From positions 448,785-512,784 of the forward strand of contig VZRG01000359.1 of assembly GCA_013397435.1 (NCBI GenBank): a stretch of DNA of 64,000 nt. Reading direction: 5' to 3'. The position numbers and the translations under genes were made by a program. This stretch comes from Erythrocercus mccallii (lineage: Eukaryota; Chordata; Aves; Passeriformes; Dicruridae). Position 1 is the stretch's first letter, and each line of letters starts with the position of its first letter. Below the pieces are notes generated by a model. That model had not been told where the DNA came from and did no database searches. It worked only from the letters and a program-made list of their open reading frames with translations. This document shows, piece after piece, positions 26,603 to 39,300 of the stretch.

Positions 26603-26985
26603 TGCTGCAGTTTCCCTCGCCCCGGGAGGACTACCCTGGCTAGCAACAGTCCTCGGGGGGGAAACTGAGGCAAGGACAAAGGTAAAAGACGAAAGGCGCT
26701 CTTTTCTCGGGATCCAGTCCCACAGTTTATTGGCAGAACCTATTCCATGTGCCCGAGCAGGGAAAAGAGGAAGGGTCACCTGGGCCGGTCACTTTTGTGC
26801 CCTCGGTCCAGGAGGGGAGGGGATGGGGTCTGCTGGCCAATGGTGGCAGACCAAGGGGGAGGTGACACCTGGGGGTCAGGTGTGCAGGGGAAGCAAGGGG
26901 TTATGGAGAGGATACAGCATGTGTTAGTGAGGGGAAAACCCAGTGCAAATACAAAAATGAACTACCTACTTAGTGCACTACAACA
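26603..26985 (-). mobile_element. Solo LTR of an endogenous retrovirus with 6-bp target duplication, antisense
   Basis: This 383-bp unit is bounded by the exact direct repeat CAAATC (26597-26602 and 26986-26991). Its ends are TGCTGCAG and CTACAACA on the + strand, so the termini are TG...CA with imperfect inverted repeats. It is much more GC-rich than its surroundings. On the minus strand an AATAAA signal sits at 26731-26726 in CTGCCAATAAACTGTGGGAC, followed by a CAGTTTCCCCCCCGAGGAC-type U5, so it points away from RAD51B. Six-base duplications are usual for class II (ERVK/alpha-beta type) elements. No internal genes remain. Open frames inside it are not genes. Confidence 0.92.
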
Positions 26986-26991
26986 CAAATC

Positions 26992-29900
26992 AACATTCTG
27001 AAGGAGAAGGAAAACAACTCCCAGGTATCTTAGCCCAAATGACCGCACGTTGCACATTTGGTGCATCAGTTGGTGATGAGTTTTTGGAGATCCAGGAAGG
27101 CCTGAGAACAAGGGAAGATGCAGGTGAGGGCTTTATGCCAATGCTTATGAGAGAATTCTGTTTTGTGTTGTGAAAAAAGTTATGACTCTATGTGTATCCT
27201 CATTATATTTTTGTGGCTTGGGTTGTCTTAATGAAGATTCAACAATATAGAACATTCTCTCCTATTCTTTCAGTATAATGTTACTGTGATCTACTCGAAA
27301 CCTAGTTCCTCCTCTGTGGCCAGATACTGATTTTTGTTCCGTAGCCTCTTTTTTTAGCATATATAGTTTATATAAATCCTGTTCTGTTCCTACATCCTAT
27401 AATTTGACACCATTTCTTTTAAGCTCTTAATAGTGGTGTGGTAAATGTATTTTTTAAAAATGCATATTTCAAGTATTTATTTAGTAAAACCTTCTTGAAA
27501 ATGCCTTGTTTCTGTGATCTCTGTCCACCTTCCAGTTCTGCTATAATGCTTTTTTCCTTTGAAGTACTAGTCCTTATGACTGCAGTTCCAGAGTGTAATA
27601 GCCAGGCTGGCTGCAACTTACACTTGCAAGAACACACAGCCTCTGCCTCATACAACAGTTTGTCTTGTAATAACTTTTTTGCATTCCAATATTAAATAAA
27701 ATGCTACTGCCAAGTTTTTACATCAATGTCTGATTGAATTCTTTGATATCAACTCAGGAAAGCACTGAAACATATTTTTAATTAGTGTTTTAAGTATATA
27801 CTTTGAGTACATGCTTAAGTGCTCTCTTGAGTAGGAATACTTGTTCAGATTGTTCTTTGGTTCTTTTCTTTCTTCCTTCTGATGTTTTGTTTTCTAGAAA
27901 TACGTGTGAATGCTGTAGTATTTATTAACTCTTTCTGGACCCACCATTTTATACTGTCTCCAATGGGCTGAGAAGAAATTTTAGAAGAGTTTATTAGACA
28001 CTTGCCCTTCCCTTACAGTCTTCTGCTGCTGTTGGTGAACTTCACAACTTTCAAAACAGAAAGACTGTCTTTATATTTCTGAAGGGAGGTAGGCTTTGTG
28101 TTGTTTAGAGAGATCTGCAAATGCTTTACTGACTTATCAATTGTAATTAAAAGAGTTCTTCCAGTCTTGGTTGTGGTGTTTTGCCTTTGTTTCAGTAATT
28201 TTTCTGAAAACAGATGAAGTCAAAATAATGATTGACTGGAAACAAAGTCTGTAAGAACACAAAAGACAGTTGCAGGAATGTGTGTGTGCAAAACCATGAT
28301 GTTCAGCTAGGAGAAGGAGAAGGGAAGGAAGACAAATACATCCCTTTTGGATTATAGCTCTTGGAGCATTTATTACAATTTCCTGATCAAGGCCTTTCCT
28401 GGCGGTGTTTAACTTAAACTTGGTTAGATCTTGGTTAGATCTAACAGCACAGAAATACTTGTGAAAATTAGAAAAGCTTTCTAATTTTGCATATCAGCTG
28501 GTTACACTATCTCCATGTCCACACTTAGGCACGTAAAATACAGTTGGGAGTAGAGATGTGCAAAATTTCTGCAAGGATGTGATTTATCTAAGTCTTCCTC
28601 AACATGTCTTTTTTTTTTTTTCTGACTTGAAACCTCTTAACTTCAAGGAAAAGAGAAAGATTGGGACATGCAGAGTGTCTTAGCTGCTAACTTACAAATA
28701 AATACACTGTGTGCCAGACCTCATGGTGCATATTCAATGTCCTAGACATGTCAGATTTGCTTTGATGTACTGTATAATGCGTATTCTTACATTTTGCCTG
28801 ATAAGGATGATTTGTTGGCCCATTAATGGCCTCAGACAGTATTGCTTCCTCTCTGTTGAGCCCCATGTCTACTGTTTTCATTGGTCAACTGAAAGTGTTA
28901 AGATAGGCCGGTACTACCATAATTTCAATGTATCTATAAGACATTTACATGATAATAATTCACTCTTCACTACCCATTTGGTTATTGAATTACGTCTTGA
29001 TGTTCATTCAGTTGCAATAATAATGAACAAAATAAAGGTGAATCAAAATCCACTCTATCTTTCTGAAACACTGATGTAAACTGTAACAGTGTACATATAA
29101 AGCTGGGGGTTTTTTTGCCAGTCTGAAATTTCTTTTTTAAAGTTGTTTGATGCTGAGAATTGTCATATGACCTCAAATAGAGAATTATTTCAGAGTACTC
29201 AGCTACAAAAGTTCCAGGTAAGCTATCATTATTTTTGAGTGGTGAATAAACCAAATCAGAAAAGTGTGGAAGTTATTTTTTAGTCAGATACATCATTCTT
29301 CCTGTCATGTGAAAATAATATTCGAAAAGTTCTTTTTGAAGATTTAAATAAGAGTATACTATGTTCTGCCTGGTCTTTTTGGTGAATTAATGGGCTGTTC
29401 TCCTTTCCTGCAGAACCAAATATGATGCTGTTAGACAACAGTCTGAACAATTTAAGGCAGTCTGGCTCTGAACTTTTTGCTCTGAAGATTTGAATTTTAA
29501 AGCCATCTGCTAAAACACCTTTCTTCAGCATATTTTTTCACTTTCTAACAAACACTTGTGTAGTTTCCTATTTTCTTCCTAGAAAAGAGAAGGTAATGGC
29601 AAACCTATGCTTTGTACTTTATAAAATTCAGGTACTGTAGATCAGTGGGCATTTTGTAAAAACCTGCAGTTATTTTTCCTGAAACTATTCTTCAGTTCTT
29701 CAGATTTGCTGCCTGTTTATAAAGACCTTTTAGATATTGGTGCCCTTTAATGCTTACAAAGTCTCCCAGACTCTTTTCTTCATTTTCTGGTCTGTAAAAT
29801 GCATGATATCACCCCTGTCTATCTGTTTTTCAGATTAAGGATCTGACTGTTTGTAGTGTTTTGAGGGTCTCCTCTGAAAATTATGACACAAGGCACTTTT

Positions 29901-32900
29901 TAATTGTGTTTGGGCTTTTTTTTGGGGGGGGAAGCATTGTCACATATGTCTGTGTTTGTTGTGTGACACATATATAGAGATATGCTTTGACTAACTCTTG
30001 TGTGAATATATAGGGCATATTACAGTTTTCATACTGTTGAGTACTTATTCAGTCTGAAGGTGGTTTCTGCCCCTATACTTTCCCATCTTTTGCACAGCCA
30101 GTTTTAGATGCAGGCAAAGAAAGCAGCTGTACAGGGAGGCAGAGTGGCAGGTTTAGCAAAATACTTCCATTACTGGACAAGCATAACTCTGCTACATTCT
30201 TCTGCCTATGTTTGAATGCTGTGTCCCTGGTTTGAGAGGGAAGATGGAAAGAATTGTTGTGTTAGCACAGAACTGAGTGGCATTGCCGTTCTCCAGCCTA
30301 CACTGTTACACGGCTAGGCAGGGGATTTTTTTAGTTCTGGTTTGACCTGGGACAGAGGAATTGGGAAGGGAGTGATAGTGCCTGGACAAGCTCTGACATG
30401 ATCCAGATCTGGGGCAAGGAGCATGTACATGCTGTGTGTACATGTGTGGATTATAAAATTATGGTCGTAGGCTTCAAAATTGAAGTGTGTCATGGCTAGA
30501 TTTTTTTGGTAAACTAGATTTGTAGTGCAAACTGACCTATTAGTTAGTTTTTTTCTACTTTGTGTAACGCATTCTCAAGATTTCACTAAGAATCCCACAG
30601 TAATGGTTATCTGAGGTGTTTCATGCACTCCTGTTACAGTAGTTAGTTCAATCTTATAGGAGCTTAAGAAAAAAATTTTAATCTCCAAGAATGGAGAGAA
30701 TCTGCTTATGACACAGACCAGAATGCAAATAAGAATACAGTCCTATACAATGCATTATTAACTCTTCCTTTATATCCTCAAAGTACTACAAGTTTTAAGG
30801 AAAATGAAGAATGGACATTGTTTAACCTTGTTCATTTGCATAAAACCTCTTCCTGGTTTTCTGGTCCCTTCAAAACAATGCTGCAAATTGGCAAGGTGGA
30901 GTTGGCAACTATCTGTACCTAGATTATCTTTTAATCACCTGAATCTGATGCTATCTGTACAGAATTTCAGAAATATGTTTCAGAAAACTTGTAGTTTAGT
31001 ACTATCTGTGGAGCTTGGGCTACTGTGGACCATTTAGGCATTGGTCATTTTTGTCAGAAGAAGCATTTAGATGTGTTGGTTTGCAGTGGGTCTGCATTTA
31101 TTCTCTTGCTATTTGTAATCAGGATAGAAACTGTGGCAAAATGAACGGTGAGTCTTTCTTGTAATGGTCATTGCAAGTACAGTTCTCAGTCTCTGCTGCC
31201 GGCAGTGGATGGCTTCTTGCTTGGTGAGAATAGCTTTTCTGTTTATGGCCTCATTGGTTGAAGTGTCGTGAAACTTGTAGCAGGCACTTTGCCTCCAAAG
31301 CAGCAGTTTTCAGGACTCCGTGCCCCACTGTGTTCTAGATGTGCCAGTTCTGTTCCTCCCATTTGTATTTGCTGCTGGTATTCCAGGCAGTGTTCATTCC
31401 TGGAGGAAGCTTGTATTCGTTTTCTGTAAATCATACCTTCTCTTCAATTATTTGTGCCTCTCTCCCTTTCTGTCTGAAACTTCAGTGGGGCACAGCTCTC
31501 GGTGAGCTGTTGCATGCTGCAGTTTCCTCAGCAACAATTCTTTCTTGGCTGTTGAGGTGGAGTTTGGACTGAAATCTAGGTAATCACTGATGTTTTCTCC
31601 AGCCTGTTGAAAAGTCAGCTTTCACATCTGAGATGGAGTATTTTATTTCAGCGCTGACCTGATCTTTCTGTATGTGTATGTTTTACCTTGTGCTTTTGCA
31701 GAGAGGAACAGAGTATTTTTTCATGGTGCTTATTCTGAAATATACAGCTCCTTATTGAGCCTCATGTTTTAAAAGTAGTCCAAAGTCTGTACTTGTTGAT
31801 CTTGTAACACCCTAAAGAATAACTGTTTATTTGCCTTTTACTGGCATGGGAATGATCTGAGTTATCCAGTTCAGAAAATAAATTAGTACAGGGCTGATTT
31901 GAAGCTGTTCTGCATTGCTGTCATTTTGTTGTCTTTGCTGTTCTGGAACTATTCAGTACTCCTTGCTCTATTAAACAGCTCTTTAAAACACCCTCAGTAA
32001 GCTCAAGAGAGACCAAAAGCTGTTTCCAAGAATGCAGTTCATGGCTAACATTTAAATAATAAGCTGGCATCTATTTGTTACTTTCCGTCTGTTTTAAATA
32101 CAGTGCTAATACTTTACAGAATGTTGTACAACATACCAGAAGTTGAGCCACAAGGAATTTTTCAGATTTACCCTTCTCAAACTTGCAGTGCAAACCAGTG
32201 ATGCTTTCACTCCCAACTCAAGCAAATGCAAAGGATTTAAAAAAACACATCAACTTCTACGTCACCCCCCACCAACAATGCCAAAAGGAAAGAAAAAAGC
32301 CAGTAGATTTTTCTATAGGGGAGTTGTAAGAGTTTTGTTACAAGGCCAACAAGTCCATATATGGAACATACAGAGGTCAAGTATTACTGCTAAATTGTAT
32401 TTAGATGTTGCCTAGCTATACATTGGAAGGCTCTGGGAACACAGGGTGGTTTGTGGTGATGCACTGTGATCTTAATCACACTTCATGCAGGGAGTTCAAA
32501 GCATTAGGAAAGTAAAATACCAAATCCCACAATACTCTTATGGGGTAGGCATTAGGCCTGCTTTGAAAACAGGGCACAAAGAATTTATTGTATCTGTAAG
32601 CAGTTGCAGCTACTTAGCCTCAGAACCAGGATTAGAAAACATGCGATTGGACTTCTGCTCCCTCCTGTTCTGCCTTGAATATTAATTGAGGTGAAGAGTT
32701 AATAAGAAGAGAAAAAGTCTAGACTGGTTGTTTCCCTGTGAATGTATTTATGGACAAAAGGATGAAGCTGGACAGAGACAAGTCCCTGATCATGTTTCAC
32801 TTTGGTGTAACTCCTTTAGGATCAATACAACTGGACTTGCAGTAAATCTTACGTAGTCTGGGATAAAAACTGAGTAGTATTAATAACATTCAAAATGAGA

Positions 32901-35900
32901 ACTTCCCTTGTCAGGCTAGTTTCTACAATGAAGTGGATATCTAATGTTCTAGAGGAGGAGTTGAGTCCAAGAGGCAGCTGGAGTATAATCTATCCATATG
33001 CACAGAATTTTAAGGCTTGGTAACAGCAGATAGGGATTGTTTTAAATCTTAAGTCCTTCTCTAAATTAAATGGTTGTAATTAATTTTTAACATTACTATC
33101 TTTGCAGCTTTTTGCAGAACCCCACAGTGGAGACACTGATGTGTTTTTTTTAAGAAAGACTTTAGATGAAGCAGTTTCAATGGAGTCCAAGGAAAATGCA
33201 TAATCCTGTGAATTTAATAGCAACTCCAGGAAATTATATTTAAAAATTCCTAGCTGCAGTGAACAATTAATCTAGAGCTGCTGCAAAATTTCGATTGGCT
33301 GTCCAGAAGACACCAGCTGCTTTTTTCTGATGCCTGTGTGTGTAGTTTGTAGGATGGACAACAAATCTTTCCCAAGGTTTTCTGAGCGTTTGAGATCACT
33401 GAAGGTGCTACAGCCTGTTTTTATTCACCTGACGTTAAGTCTCAAAATTTCTGTTGTTCTAGTAACAGCTGTAAATAGAGTGCCCAAAGAGCCAAATAAA
33501 AATATTTGGGTTTGTTTTATTAAGTGTTTACAAATGTTTACATAAAAAGTGATGTGCCAACAATACAGTGACACTGATAGACCCAAGGTCATTTCCAGTA
33601 GAACCAGTGGACCTATTCTCAGTGATTACCAAGCCAAAGGGGATGTGTATCGTGCTGTAATCTCAGCACAAAAATGATTCCTGGCATTTTTCAGAGTTCA
33701 TTTTCCATCCTAAGTCTTAACTTTCAAAAAGATTTCTAATTATTCATGCTTCCAAGAAAAATACACTCCAATTCAAGTTAGTTGGATAGTTTAATAGAAA
33801 ATTTAAAATGTGACATAAAAGGCCAATTTTATTGGAGAAATAGAGACTAACTATATTTCCTAATGAAAGGATTTAGAAAAAATAGATTACAGAGGCGAAG
33901 ACAATGCCACTGAAATTCCAGAAGGTTTTAAGCAACAAAATTTTATTTCTTTTCCCCCAAATATTGATGAGAAGGAACTTGGATGATTTATCTCCGCTCT
34001 CCTCTTCTTTCCTCTGGGTGATACCTGATCTTGACATGTTTGGAAGACGATACACATACATGTTTGGGCATGTGGGTTTTTTCCTGTCTCATGAACTATT
34101 TATCTATAACTAGTAGACTTTTTATTTTAATGTGCTTTTGTGGAAAAAACAGGATAATCTTAATAGTGTAAAAGGCTTCCTAAAATGCTATAGCAGTCTT
34201 CAAAGAGTGCTAATAAAACTTTGTAACACAGTCCACCACCATGCCTTTTGTATAGGTTGAATTTATTTATTTTTTTAGATTTTCTTCAAAATATCTTAGT
34301 TTAGATAGTGTATTGAACATTATAAGAGGAAGAATGTCAAAGGTTAAAGCTTCTAATTGTTGAAGTCTGCAGGTTTAGGAGACTGATAAAATATACCCAA
34401 ATAATCTTCTTTTGCATACAAATACTGCACTGCATTTTAGAGGTATGTTGATATATTACAAAGCTTCAAAAGTTAGGTGGTAAAACTGTGACTTTCAGTC
34501 CAATTGGACTAAAACATGTTGATTATGAAAACAATCACTGGTACAGCAGAAAAATACTTAGCCAGTGTTCAGACTGGTGTGTTTTGTATTGCTGTGTTTT
34601 AAGGGAGACTGAGGCTACTGATGGTTTTGTAATACTATAAATATTGCTGGCAGAAAAAGATTATTGGCTAAACTGTAGGTTAGGCTCTAAAGGTGTAAAT
34701 ACAATTCAGTGTATGAAAATGTCTAAAATGAAATGTTAATAGATATCTATAGCTTGTAATACATCTATTTCATTCTTACCTGTTCTTTCATACCTTTTTG
34801 AGTCCTGAGTTAGAAGGAAGGAAACTGATAGCAACTTGATAGGCTGTTTGTCTCAGCATCTGGGTATTTTGTTTTCTGCATGACTTCTACTTTTTTGCAG
34901 CCATTGCAGCTACAGAGGTTGATAACTGAACTTTGAAATCAGCAGGAACACAACATTCAATAAATCAGCCATAGTTGCACTAAATACTGCTGTCAGTGTC
35001 TAGTTTGTTTTGTAAAAATTATCGATATATTGGTTGTCAGGCTACTGTGCAGTATCAGTTGCTACCTTAATACTCTACAGACCTGTCAAATAGCTTGGGC
35101 AAATGTGGGGATGGAGTTATATATCCAAATTCCCTGTTACCCAGTACTTCAATCCTACTGACTGTTACATGCACTAAAATAAAGCTGTGGGGTTATCTAA
35201 GCATAGCCATTATAGACAAGCATGAAAATCCCGTGTCTTGAAATATATTCAGTGGAAGGCCATAGCGCAGTAAGAAAACTTTTCTGACAGGTGTGATGTA
35301 AAACATTCTGTGTTCTCTAATGTAACCATAGTCTAGAAGAGATTTACTCTGTTTCTGTGGTGCTGATGAAGTATGTTGTGTATTAAAAAAAGTAAGCCAT
35401 GTGATGGTGGTAGTAGTTACCTGCATGTAAAATTTAATGAAGGGACAAGGGGAACAAATATTCTAGCACAGCCTAGAAGTGCTTTCTGTTGCTTCCATAA
35501 GATACCAAGGAGCAGTCTAACACTGTCCTCCTTTTAAGAATGTTGGCATAGGGTCATGATGTGGGATAAGGTGGAGCTAGGGAAAGTGTTTATGAAACTG
35601 GTCAGCAAAGTTGTAAATTACAGTAGCCCATTGAGCTGTTTCAGTTTGTATCCAAGATTCAGTGAGTCTCCTGTGATCCACTGCCTTGAAGGCTTGAAAG
35701 AACTAACTGGAAAGGATCTGAGGAATTAATGGAATTAATGACATGAAGTTGTGCTTTATATGCTATATCTCTCTAGATCTGCACGTGTATATTAGTATAA
35801 ATGGTCTTTCTGATGGGCTTGTCAAACATCAAAATCAAATAAAAATGCTGGTACACTAATTATCAACTTGAAATAGGCCATGAGCCTTAAGTAGACCTTG

Positions 35901-36189
35901 TTAGGAGTATTTCATTAGTTAAGTAATGAATAATAGACACTTCTCTCATTACTTCATATTCCTATTGAGCTGTTAGGAAAAAGCTAAGTAAAGACAGGTA
36001 TAAAAACCCTAACTAAATTAAACGCCAAATATGGAAAGAATTACATGTATATAATTTTCTGGGTACATACTAGATAGTCCTGAGGTGTTCTAGAGTGCTT
36101 GGGGGAGTATGAGCCTTTCCAAATTTTAACTCTGTTCTTGAAATCGGGGTTTAGGAATAGTTGTAAACATTTGTGGTACCTTTAGTCAG
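26992..36189. other. Intron sequence, mostly unremarkable
   Basis: AT-rich. It contains a short tandem copy of CTTGGTTAGAT (28419-28440) that creates the palindrome GTTAGATCTAAC, poly-T at 28609-28621, a T-run/G-run junction near 29918-29930, and a MIR-like relic near 29780. No supported exon. Confidence 0.5.
29780..29860 (+). repeat. Possible MIR/L2 relic
   Basis: TTCATTTTCTGGTCTGTAAA and ATGCATGATATCACCCCTGT, followed by TTTTTCAGATTAAGGAT, follows the MIR/L2 order 'cctcatctgtaaaatg...gataatacctac...ggattaa'. Diverged; boundaries are approximate. Confidence 0.4.
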
Positions 36190-36330
36190 TTTGCTTAGCA
36201 TCTGTGCATCTGTCTCTACAATAGGGGTAAACAATACATTTATTCCTCCAGAAGGCAATGAGATTTAATGTCAAAGAATTGGTGTAGATCTAGGTAAATT
36301 TGAAGTGCTGGGTGAAGCAGGGTAGATGCA
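36190..36330 (+). repeat. Possible MIR-family SINE relic
   Basis: GCATCTGTCTCTACAATAGG, AACAATACATTTATTCCTCC and GAGATTTAATGTCAAAGAAT follow the order of the MIR 3' half (cctcatctgtaaaatgggg, taatacctacctc, gaggattaaatg), then GTGCTGGGTG near the tail. The layout is convincing; the sequence is well diverged. Confidence 0.45.
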
Positions 36331-39300
36331 TGGCAGAAAGTCTGAACACAGGAAGTGAAAGGAAAGTGCCTTCAGTCTGTTTTGATCTGCTGATGACAAC
36401 TAACTAGTGCAAATAAACTAAATCAAGTTTTTTACTGGGAAAAAAGTGAGCCTAAATTTTTACTTCCTTGCAGTCTTTTGAAAGTGTAGGAGATGTCTTC
36501 TCCTCTCAATCTGGAGCATGCCAGTGCAGAACTGAAATTCTGTACTACTTTGCTGGTGTTCCAGGCAATCCAGATTTTTCCTTGTCCTTCAAAACAAAAC
36601 AAATTCAACCAACCAAAAGCACTGTTGCAGAGAACAGCAAAGAGTCTAAGAGTGAACTGTGGGTTTGTTTGTCTGTTACAAGACAATTTGGCATTTATCA
36701 GAAAACTCCCTTTTAAGCAGTGGTGCTCACTGCTTTTAGAGTGCAGCAGGTTTTGGCTGTAAAAGTTGCCTGTGGATTACACTGATTTCCTGTGAGATAC
36801 TTTGTGTTGCCTCAGCCAGTGTCAGAGCAGTCTCTTACTATGGTACATCACTAGCTACACACACATGAAAGCGCAATTCTGAAAGCCACCGTTAAGCAGG
36901 GGCTGGAGGGCAGGGTGGAGGAGAGGAAGATCTGCTGCAAACTTAACAGGGAACTCTGGGTGCCTGGCAGGATATGAAGGTGGGTGGCCATCCTTCTCAG
37001 GGGACAAATGTCTCTGCAAACAGGGCTGTACAGGCTGCTGGATGTGAAGGCCTTGCAGGCACACAAACCCTTCTCCTGGGCAGCACAGCACAAGGATGCT
37101 GCGGTGTGGATTTTGAAGGTTACATTTGTGTTGGCTGCATTCCTTATTCACAGAGTAGGAAAGGCTAAAGACCTCAGGGTATTGCTGGGTGGTAGCTATT
37201 TCAACTTTGAAGGCGTGTAGCTGCCTGAGAACAGCATGCTTTTGTTTTGCTTTGTTTCTTTTTTTTCTTCTGGTGGAAGTTTTAATTCATTGTGATGCTT
37301 TTCAAGTAGTTGGCAGAGATGTGACTTTACTTCTTCAAAAGTCTTATGGAATAGAATTGCACAACTTTGTACTTTTCCTATGCAAAGCAGAAGAAGTTCG
37401 ATGTAAATACAGTGGTTCCTTCCAAGTGGTTCCTTTCTTGGTTCCTTCCAAGTCCTATTTATACCCCCTGAAGTCCAATAACTATAAAATCACCTCTGAT
37501 GCTATGAATTGTCTCACTGAGGGATGAAAGAGGAGAGTAGAGAAAGAGTTTGAGTAGAGATACCCTGGCAAAACAAGAGTTGGAAGTTCTCTCTCTCCTA
37601 AAAGCTCTAATAAGGTTGCAGCTAGCCAACAATGTGTCCTGATCAACAGATCTCTTAAAAGGTGTTAGTGAGCCTTCCAGAGAATTGTGCTTTCTTGTTT
37701 ATGTGCTGTTTAATTGCCTTTTTTTTTTCCTGGATTCTGATGAAAATAGGTGCAGTTGAAATTCCTGTGAAGCAAGGCCTGCACTTGCAGAAGTATACAT
37801 TGCGTATGGGATTAGGAAGTGGCTCTCAATAGGCTTCCAGTGGTTTATGTGTATATATCTGTTATTCAGGGAATTATGCCAAATTCTGGTAACATTGGTT
37901 GACCTGTGAATTCTAACAGCTCTTGGCTTTGCCTTCAGCCAGGGTAGCTTCTATGCTATGTCTGAGAATATCCGTCTGCTTCCCTCTGGCCTGTGTATCA
38001 CTGTTACCAGCCTGTTCCTCTGGCATATTACAGGCAAGATGGCTGTAATGGGTACTTTGTCTTTCAGCTGGTTTGGGTTAGCAACAGTTGTTAAATGTGG
38101 GCATTTGTGTATTGCTTCTGACTGCAGTGAAGCAGCTTTGTGCTACAACCATTTTAGTAAAACGTGTAAAGATACTTTTGAGTATCGTAGGCCTTGATGA
38201 AACACCAGAAATTGTTTGACTTTGGACATGGGAATTTCATGTATTAGAAGTCTTCTTACTTGTAATATCTGGGCTATACAGAGTATTTGACATTATTTAC
38301 ATTCTTCCCCACAGAAACCTGAGCTGCTGGGACTGGTGGCTGCTCAGTTTAGGAATACAAGAATACCTAATGGGATAAGTATTGGGTGGGTGTGGTGATT
38401 TGCTTGGATTTGAGATGATGAACTGTTGGGTTTTTTCTTTTGTATTTGGTTTGTGTGAGCCAAAATCGTTTGCATTTTCTAAGAATGAAGATATGTATGT
38501 ATATATATTTAATCTCCTGTCATTATAATAGTTGTGATATAAATGTGTTTAATTTGGTCCTGGAGCCCAAAGCTGTCTCGACTGTGCAGAGACTTTTCTC
38601 ACTAAAAGCCAGTCTCCTGTGGGTTGAGGCCCTGTGGAGCAGTAACTGGCTTCAAGTACTGCTGTAGCTGTGGGCACTTGAAAACTTGTATTTTGGTTAG
38701 CAGCTCTCAGTATTGCATTCAGACCTTTCCTTTTTCTGTTTGTGACTCCATGATTTCACCAAAAATGCTGTTTTAAGAACACTTTCTTCCTTGTGAATAT
38801 TAAGTAGAACTTATGCTGAGGTCTTGCATAACTTTTGACAGCTTTTGTGGCAAATGGCCACTGATGCTGAAGAAAATCTCCCCAAAGAAACAGAACTTGA
38901 AGAAAAAAACCAATTCAGTGTGTAGCTTACTGTTACTGTCACAGATGGTGATAATTTAGGATTCTTCCTTGAGCAGACTGATTCCAGTCTTGAGGATCTT
39001 CAGCTGGTTTTCAAGGAGAAGGTTGTACTTCTCACAGCTGTTTGAAGCATGATTTTTCGCCTCATTTTTTTCACTGTTCCCTTTTTCTGTTTTCAGGGTT
39101 GCTGCCAGCCCCATCTGACTGTGGTATTGCTTGATGCACTATCCTTTATTGTTTTGAGCCGTTACTTGAATGCCTCATTAAAAGCTCTGCTCTTCAGGGA
39201 AAGGGAGAGAGGTGCCTTCTCAAGGATTGGAAGATTGGCTGGGGATCAGTAAAACTTCCTTTCCTTCTCCTCCAGCATGCAGAGTCATCATCCCAGTCCC

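Noticed and set aside
26514..26927. 137-codon open frame (+)
   Set aside because: It overlaps the GC-rich solo LTR at 26603-26985; stops are rare there because of composition.
36465..36560. Acceptor-like CTTCCTTGCAG followed by an open frame
   Set aside because: The peptide (SFESVGDVFSSQSG) is not the missing RAD51B exon and no donor is evident.
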